Assembly (NCBI GenBank): GCA_037974665.1
Contig: CM075770.1
Location: 5,096,501 to 5,160,500 of the forward strand
Source: Ehretia macrophylla
Taxonomy: Eukaryota > Streptophyta > Magnoliopsida > Boraginales > Ehretiaceae
Reading direction: 5' to 3'
Length of the DNA stretch: 64,000 nt
Made by a program: the position numbers and the translations under genes. Position 1 is the first letter of the stretch, and each line of letters begins with the position of its first letter. The notes under the pieces are model-generated. The model worked only from the letters and a program-made list of their open reading frames with translations. It did no database searches and had not been told where the DNA came from. Positions 57,037 to 64,000 of the stretch are shown one piece after another.

Positions 57037-57501
57037 TGTCGAGGTTAGAAATCTCACAGTTGAGGTTGGGAGCTACTCGCGCCGAGCTGAACTTTTCAGG
57101 TTGGCCTCCGAGCTGTACTTTCCTGATTGGCTACCGGACCTACACAAGGAAAAGAATGAAAAGGCGGGGTGATGACCTGGATTTTCCCATCGGGCGTGCG
57201 AATGATTAGTATGTCCGAGCTGGCGAAGTAGCTGAGAGCATTTAATAAGCAGTTACCTTCCAAATGAAGAGGGTGAAGCTCTATTTATACTAAATTCAAG
57301 TCTGACAACATTTAATACGGTGCAGCTTTATGTCCCATCAACGCTTTATGTCCAATCGGAACAATTGGTACTGAGGTCGGGGTTTTCCTGGTCGGATCAG
57401 TATCAAGGTTGGGCATTTAGCTGAATGTGCTGGGTTCGGCTCAAATTAGCCCATCTCAGCTCGGCGTGGGCAACTCACCCCAGCTCGGTGACCCCTCATC
57501 A
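57037..57501 (-). repeat. 3' LTR of the second Tat-like element
   Basis: This 465-bp LTR runs from TGTCGAGGTTAG to CCCCTCATCA, with a single copy of the 25-bp unit that is present two or three times in the other element. It is clearly diverged from those LTRs, so it belongs to an older or different subfamily member. Confidence 0.85.
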
Positions 57502-57695
57502 ATCCCCTCCCCTAAGTCGAGATCGAGGGGGTGAGATCTAGAACTGGGTATTTTTCCCGAGCTTGAGGTGCCCGACCCCGACAGAGTAGGAATGGCCACG
57601 TCAGCGGTGCATGCCCTTTGGATGGTTGACACGTCACCTGGCGGTTCTGACAGGACGCGACGTTTGGGCTTCCCGAGGTGATTTTCAGAAGCGTC

Positions 57696-57922
57696 TATAA
57701 ATAGGGGTTTGACATCCGAGATTCATTTCACATTTCGCTTTCATCCTTCAAGAGCTTTAGGTTGGACACTAGAGTGGTTGGACGCATTTAGCTCGGAAAG
57801 AACCTTCTCAGGATTTTTAGCTCGGAGCCAGCTTGGTCGGTCGCACTCTGCAGTCAAGAGCAGTAGGTACGTCCCGACTCCCTTTAGTCATTCCTGTATA
57901 TTTATATTTAGTCTGTAGACAG
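57696..57922 (+). promoter_or_regulatory. TATA box and leader intron of the second antisense ORF
   Basis: GTCTATAAATAGGGG, then the intron CAGTAG|GTACGTCCCGACTC (57867) to GTCTGTAGACAG|GATGGGG (57922). Positions and splice sites match the copy at 45321-45562. Confidence 0.65.
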
Positions 57923-57923
57923 G

Positions 57924-60078
57924 ATGGGGAGGTTGGAGTCGGAAGATTCCCAAGCTATGGAAGTAAGGTCCTACGGTGGAGATGAGAGTCCGTCGAGCTC
58001 GGAATCTACCTCAAATAGGGACCATGGTCGAGAGAGCACCAGTTCATCTTCAGGGTCGGCTCGGAAATCTGGGCCCCGGGAGAACGATGATGACTGCCAG
58101 GTTATTGGGGTCAGATTGGCGCAAGATGAGGCCGAGGCGGATCCTTTGGCAGACCTGGGAGACTTGGGAGATAGAGAGGATGACGAGCCATTGAACCAGT
58201 TTGAGGGGGTCGAGATACCACATGAGTACTTAGCCGGAGTTTTCGCATCGGAGCTGACTGCAGCGGTCCCGGTTAGGGCAGTCCGACCCCGGAGCTAAGA
58301 TACAGCCAGTGGTTCGTCAGTTCGGGGGAAGAAGATAGAGCAGTTATTCACTTGTTGTAAGCGCGAGTGTCATTCTACCATCGAGATGGCTAACACTTGG
58401 CTGAGAGACTGGTCGGTGGACTGACACCACAAATTGAAGGTCCCAGGTCGGAATGAATCTGCCTGTTATCCTCCGCCCGATCACTTTACTATTTATGACC
58501 TCGCCTTCGACGTCGTTTGGCTTCCACTTCCCAGCTTCATTGTTGGCATTTTGAATTACTTTGAGCTTAGCCCGGGTCAGATGTCACCAAACGGTTGGGC
58601 CATAATGGTGGCATTCTACGTGTTCTGCCTTGAGATGAGGATAGAGCCGACCTTGCGCCGGTTCAGGCATTTTTTTGTTTGTAAGCCCAACCCGAAGTAG
58701 CCAGGGTGGTTCCACTTCGCATCTCAGGTCAACAACGCCATATTCACCAAGTGGCACTTCTCGAACAAGGGCTGGCACAACGACTACTATTGGGTCGAGT
58801 CGGCCGTGAACCCGGGGTGTAGGGTGGATTGGAATCTTTCCTTAAAAAAGACTTTGAATGACGACCCCAAGCTTTTAGAAGAGGAACTTGCCGAGGTCAG
58901 GGTGCTGAGGCCCGAGCCGGGTATGCTGATTGATATCGACAGTGTCCTAAGGTGGGACAGGATCTGGAAATCCAAGTTATTCGGGAGAAAACCCGATTTG
59001 AGCGAGGAGCACCCCCACTTACTTCCCGAGCCTGAAGAGAACGCTCATCCCGACTCAGAAGAGGGTCAGTTCGCAGGATCAATGCCTGACCTCCCCGTCT
59101 CCCTGTTTGTCGTTGCTCTTCTCGATTGGTAATTGGCCATTTTTCACCTTTCTTTTCCTTTGTTCTTGCAAGCATGGCAGAAATGGTAAAGCTTGCGTAC
59201 GTCCAGAGAAGGAGAAAGCCCGACGCTAGCGGCGAAGTCTCTGCTCGGTCCGGCTTGGGCTCCGTCCCTCAGGAGCAGAGGCAGCGGTCCGGGGGCTATG
59301 TGCGGGAGGTTGGTGCCGAGGTCTCGTCGGGGTCTCATTTTCCCAAAAGAGCGAGCTCGGGTGTGGCGATCCCTGAGCGCTCAGCATCCCGTCCCGATAA
59401 CAGGAAACGGTCCCGGCCCGAGTACTCCGGGAAGGGCAAGGCCACGGAGGTGAGCCCTCCCAATAGGGATTTTGTGGAGGCTGCTAAGGTCGCCCGTGAT
59501 CCCAAGTTGGCGTCGGTCCTGGCGGAGCAGTTTTTGCTCGACCTGAGGACGACCATAGTCACGGTAAGGCATACCTGGACGTGCTGAGCTGGTCTCTTTT
59601 GTTGACTATTTTGACTGACCACTTTGCTACCTTCCGCGCAGGCCGAGTCCCACATCCTTACAGCACCTGGCTTACTTGCCCGGGCCCAGGCTCACTGTGT
59701 CTCGCTCGAGCAGCGATACACAGACTCCCGAGCCGAGCTGGAGGCCATTAGGGAGGATGCGGCCCAGAGGCAAAAAGCGGATACGACGGAGATCGCCAGA
59801 CTAAAGAAGGAGCTCGAGGCTGAGAAGTCCCAGCGCGAGGCCGCGGCTGCGGATGTCGAGCGCTTCAAGAAGGATAAACGCGTGGCCGAGGCGAAGCTTA
59901 AGGACTTCTTGGATCAGGTCGGCCCACGAGGGGAGAAGGCAGTGGAAGCCTTTAAGTCCAGCCAAGAGGCTGTGGACTGGCTAGCCACAGAGGGTGGGGC
60001 GATGGCCCGGTACGCCAAGTTGGAATACTACTTCAGAGGGCAAGTTGCAGCTCGTGAGAGAGCGAAGACCTTCCTCCC
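57924..60078 (+). pseudogene. antisense ORF of the second Tat-like element (interrupted)
   Basis: The N-terminus SEDSQAMEVRSYGGDESPSS is identical to the other copy over 20 residues. The transposase-like domain (HFTIYDLAFDVVWLPLP, YFELSPGQMSPNGWA, FRHFFVCKPNPK, FSNKGWHNDYYW) is better preserved here. Nuclear-style basic patches (KRSRPEYSGKGK) come next. An intron follows (59562-59641, CACG|GTAAGG to CGCGCAG|GCCGAG), then the coiled coil (ARLKKELEAEKSQREAAAAD) and ARYAKLEYYFRGQVAARER. In-frame stops occur at 58297, 58424 and 58700. An LTR inserted at 60079 removes the last part. Confidence 0.7.
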
Positions 60079-62029
60079 TGTCACGCCCCAACCCGGCCTA
60101 TGAAGGTTAAACTAGGGTGTGATCTAAACATTCAAGTCACGTCTCGTACTTAACCGTTCATGAAGATTTAACACTTAACGTTTTGGCCTAAACTCTAAAA
60201 TATTCCTAAAAATCGACAGCATAACGGCTATAATTGGGCTCTTTGGTTTGGCCTTATTCTCTAAACGCCTCAAATTTTTCCAATCTCAATTTCGTTTCCA
60301 ACTAGGATTATCATTTGACATCAATTGAATTGTCTATTGGTTATTTCGACGTCTCGTTTGATTTATTCCCTAGCATAATGCTATGTCTTATTTGTTTGTT
60401 TATCCTCGTTATAAAAGTACCTGTTGATCTTAGCTTAATAGCGAGTACCTGTTTAAGGTTTGGATGGTTCATCTTACTTAGCCCTTACCTAATACTTCAT
60501 AATCCTATTATATCTACTAGCGATAATAAAAGCAAAACGACCGTAGCAGTATCTAGTGACTGTCTAGAAATATTAGTACAAACCAAAATTAGACCCCAAA
60601 TTATAACGGGGGTCTTTTACATTACAACATTAAGCAACATGAAAGAAACAGTCTTCAAGTAGCACAGTTTTCACAAATGGCCATAAATCAAGCAAAGCAC
60701 ATAGGATAGGCAATCACTCCAAGGAATCATCGTTAGGCACATCGTCCTCAGGTACCTATTCTTGATCTTCTTCACTTGAGATGATAAAAGATGGTGAGTC
60801 CTTATGAACTGAGTGAGGGGGAACGAGAAATAGGTTTTGAAACTCATTTTTCGGTTCAACTTATGAAAATCCTTTTGCAAGCATGAATATAAGACAATTA
60901 AGTACATAACAATATATACAGTAAAGGAACACAATTACCAGTCTTTCCTCCCCGAGGTTCTCTAGGAACCAAGCAAGAGTACTTACACATATAGAAAAAG
61001 GATACGGTGAGCTTTTGCTCTCAATGGTTGCGGCCGACTTCAAATCATCCCCTTAACACGCCAAGTGGGTGTACTCCGGATGTACCCCGAAATCCGATGA
61101 CCCAACTCTTTGAGGAAGTTTAGTCCCCAAGCGAGATAGGGAATTGGACAGTGGTAGTCATGGGTACACCGGCAAGCCCGATGCCGCCCAGTGTGCGTGA
61201 TCGCTACCACACCAGACTGAAAGGTTGCAACCTTGTATGCAATGCACATTTATGACATTTAATATATCACATTAGGAGGACAACAAAGTAGGTTGGCTCC
61301 GGACAGTCATAAGATTGCACATTGACAAGTAAACAAGCGAGGCACGGATAGACAAGTAATTTCACTTGAAAAGCTCATGGAGTTATATGAACATTAAACG
61401 GACAGCCATGTAACACACATAAATCAAGTCATATAACTCAATTCAAAGTCCACGTAATCAAATAATAAGATTATATAACATGCAACAACATCTACGTGGG
61501 CTCGGATGCAAGAAAAGCCTATTTGTCAACATGCAATGATCAAAATCACATTTAGGACTATAAGGGCATCTACGGGCAGCCTACTAAGCATATAATTCCA
61601 CACAATATCCAAATGATCAACACTTAGCAAGACTACCTAGTCATTAGGGTTTCCATTTCGTGCTTACCCGTGTGATTAAACCCTAAGTCAACTCAAAATC
61701 AATCTCAAGCCATGCATCAATTAATTCAAACATCCCCAAGTACTCAAAACAGTCCACACAACATCCCAATGTCACAATCCCAAGCAATTAATACCACACG
61801 AGAAGTTACAACAATTTTTCTAAGCATATAACCAAGTGAACCCTCACTGCAATAGTCTGTTTTCCCACAATCATTAAGATAAGAAAACAATCTCCAATTC
61901 CATTGAATAAGATGTAAAATTAAATCTTAAGGAGTGAACTAAAATCAGAAACAAACCTTGAATCATTTGGAGGTCGGGATCATTAGTTATAGCCCAAACA
62001 GTGAGATAGCACAAAACTGTCCAGATTTG

Positions 62030-62420
62030 CACACATTTCAATAATTTACGTTTTTGAGATCCTTAGGGTCAGATTCAGCCTTAGTCCATTTCTGACAAAA
62101 ATGTCCAAAACTGAAAAATATAGTAGCACACCAAATTCCATGCATTTTGGACATCATTTACTAAGTCAAATCTGGTTCGTTCTACAAGATCAGTGCATCT
62201 GCCAAAACCTGCTTCATTTTTCCAGATTTCCAGATTTGGACTCATTTGAAAGATTTGCCATTTTGAGGACTTTAGAATCAAAATTATCTTTCTCCTATTT
62301 CTGTGAAAAATGTTCAAAACTGGCCAAAATAGTCACCTACCAATTTTCATGTATTTTCAACATCATTTTCCTAGCCAACCTCACCTCGAAACAACAGGTC
62401 AGAGAGCTGTCACATAATGC
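62030..62420. repeat. diverged tandem duplication of about 190 bp in the LTR
   Basis: CCAGATTTG(C/G)AC(A/T)CATTT..., then CATTTCTG...AAAAATGT(C/T)CAAAACTG and a block ending CATCATTT occur twice, at about 62020-62215 and 62225-62400. The period is about 200 bp. Confidence 0.65.
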
Positions 62421-63284
62421 GACTTCAACTATCATCACTTTCAAGCCAAACTCTTGCCCTGCCTGGTTGAAGAAGCTTATGAACGAACATATAACTCAAC
62501 TACAGAAGCAAAGACATATATTTAAGAGCATGCATGTGAATTTTTGAAGGATTTTCAAAAGGTTTTAGCCCCCACCTTAGCAAATCAACAAGAAGATGCA
62601 CAAAAACTTGTTGAAGCACAATTTTCTTCTTCTTCTTTGCCTAGCCGAGATTCCAACTTGGTTTTCTCTATTTTTCCTAGCTTAGTGACCAAGCTCTTAG
62701 TGCATGCATGTGGTTAGAACAAGAAGAAAAGAAATGGAAGCTTAGTAACTCACCTAGGGCCGAAATGAAGACTCAAGAGCTTGCATGTGAGTTTTTTTGC
62801 AACCTAGCTAGCTTGGTTGAGTTCCTTCGCTTGTGGCTTGTCTTGATTAACCATATGATGATGAAGATGAGCTAAGAGGTGTATGAACTCAGCCAAAACC
62901 GAGATTGAGAGAGAAGAATGAGTGGGAGAGAGAGAAATGTGAGGAGAGTGAGAGAAATGAGAGAAAATAGAAGCTTTTGCAATTGTTGATGCAAATGTTG
63001 GCCTTGGGCATTCAAAAATCAAATTTTGTGTCATCTTTTGAGCATCTTTTGAATTGTTTTAGCATGTGTGTAAGAGAATGTTGGGTATTTAGGGATTTTA
63101 GGTAGAATAGAATATAAGATATGTTTAAAGGTTTGTGAGATTTTGTCTTGTAGTGAGTTTAAAATATAATATTTAGGTGTTAGTGGATTTTGTAAAGATT
63201 TGAATTAAGATTATAATAATAGTTAGTGGTGTTTGTAGGATTATTTTATAGTCTAGTGCTTTCTGTAGGATTCTTTCTTGATTA

Positions 63285-63725
63285 ACGTGGTGGCACGGAT
63301 TCCTAGGTCTAGGGCACAAATTACGAGGTAGACACGAACTACAAGGTAAGACACGAACTTTAAGATTAATGCATGTACTTCAAGATAAATGCACGGATTT
63401 TAATACAAATGCACGCAACCCTAGGTAAATATGCGTAAACCAATACAAGGCACGTAATTCAATGCAATGCACGTAAATTGAGGTACGACTCTTAAACCTA
63501 GGTTAGGACACGCAATTCAAGGTCAGGGCACACAAAACGAGACAACGTACGCAATTCGAAGTCGGGGCACGTAAGTCGAGGATTAGGGCACATAATTCTA
63601 GGTCAAGGCACGAATGATGAGGCATTCATAAAAACCAAGACAGGGCACGTAATCCAAGGTCAGTCATATCATTCTTAGTCTATGGCACGCAAATCAAGGT
63701 AACATATGTTATTCAGGGTCGGGCC
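63285..63725. repeat. degenerate array of about 20-25 bp units in the LTR
   Basis: Around 18 loosely spaced copies of GGCACG(T/C)AA(T/A)TCAAGGTCA-like text fill the last 440 bp before the LTR end. Each has the core GCACG or GCACA followed by AA-TC and an AGGT. Confidence 0.75.
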
Positions 63726-63730
63726 TCACA

Positions 63731-63747
63731 TCCTCCCCTCCTTAAAA
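63731..63747 (-). other. polypurine tract of the third Gypsy element
   Basis: The minus strand reads TTTTAAGGAGGGGAGGA directly before the LTR, like the tract at 24583. Confidence 0.75.
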
Positions 63748-64000
63748 GAATTTCATCCCGAAATTCATTCTTGCCTATTGAGGTCATTTAGACGGATTCC
63801 GACCGTTGTTATTTTCCAACTCTGGGTCGTCCTTTGCTCTATGATCTCTCTTACCACAATGAATTCACTTCCTATCTTTCTCCAATCATTTAATTCAGTG
63901 TGACCCCTACATTTACAGTTCGTTCCTTTGAACAACTCTATTTTCTCCAATTGATCTTAAGGTCGAGTTCATTAACTAAGGTTAGAATCTCCAAACATAG
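63748..64000 (-). pseudogene. 3' end of the third Gypsy element, off the window edge
   Basis: This is the internal sequence next to the polypurine tract. Short minus-strand frames (for example EIIEQRTTQSWKITT) may be the decayed end of pol or 3' non-coding DNA. No chromodomain motif was securely seen. Confidence 0.4.

Larger units (their letters stand above)
57037..60078 (-). mobile_element. second Tat-like element, 3' end only in the window
   Basis: It has an LTR at 57037-57501, a polypurine tract and an antisense ORF homologous to those of 44620-47867. It is interrupted at 60079 by another LTR retrotransposon, so its gag-pol and second LTR should lie beyond the window. TTGAT (57032-57036) would be the target duplication. 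Confidence 0.8.
60079..63730 (-). repeat. long LTR of a third Gypsy element (chromovirus-like)
   Basis: It begins TGTCACGCCCCAACCCGG and ends GGGTCGGGCCTCACA, the same ends as the 2.5-kb LTR of the element at 22086. It also shares an internal block (GTGGGTGTACTCCGGATGTACCCCGA at 61068 and 22938), but is 3.65 kb long. Minus-strand polarity follows from the polypurine tract at 63731. This makes it a 3' LTR; the element body lies to the right, outside the window. It lies within the second antisense ORF. Confidence 0.8.

Overview
This is nuclear DNA of a flowering plant, almost certainly a eudicot. It is AT-rich, its genes have short introns with plant-type splice sites, and it is packed with LINEs, MITEs and plant-specific LTR retrotransposon lineages (Tekay-like chromovirus, Tat-like and Copia). 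No bacterial feature, rRNA, tRNA gene or CRISPR array is visible. The species cannot be fixed from the sequence.

Layout. 1-6.5 kb is a repeat bed: a minisatellite, a possible TIR element carrying an EXO70-like coding fragment, a LINE tail, three copies of a Tourist-like MITE with TTA target duplications, two copies of a second foldback family and an LTR stub with a tRNA-iMet primer site. 6.5-20.7 kb holds a tandem segmental duplication with two three-exon F-box/LRR-type genes (603 and 589 aa as I splice them). Between and around them are a hAT-like element with an 8-bp duplication, a 5'-truncated LINE with poly(A), a Harbinger-like element stuffed with AAT repeats, and a second LINE tail.

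20.7-32.7 kb is a LINE (DUF4283-like plus CCHC ORF1, start of the endonuclease ORF2) split by a 9.9-kb chromodomain Gypsy element (22086-32033, TSD CCCTA) on the minus strand. 33.0-35.7 kb is a decayed Copia pol. 37.0-39.6 kb holds a candidate five-exon gene of 242 codons in which every coding intron is phase 0. Its product is unknown, with an N-terminus reminiscent of NFXL1. 40.4-56.1 kb (minus) is an intron-bearing eRF3 pseudogene, split by a 10-kb Tat-like Gypsy element (44620-54657, TSD ATATC). 57.0-60.1 kb is one end of a second Tat-like element, itself interrupted at 60079 by a 3.65-kb LTR of another chromovirus-like element that runs off the window.

The genes likely to be functional are the two F-box genes (substrate receptors of SCF ubiquitin ligases, by family) and perhaps the five-exon gene. 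Everything else coding is transposon-derived or broken. The most unusual structure is the antisense ORF of the Tat-like elements. It has its own TATA box, a leader intron and an internal intron, all positionally conserved in two independent copies and oriented against gag-pol. Exon boundaries and family names come from reading motifs and splice signals by eye. No database search was run.
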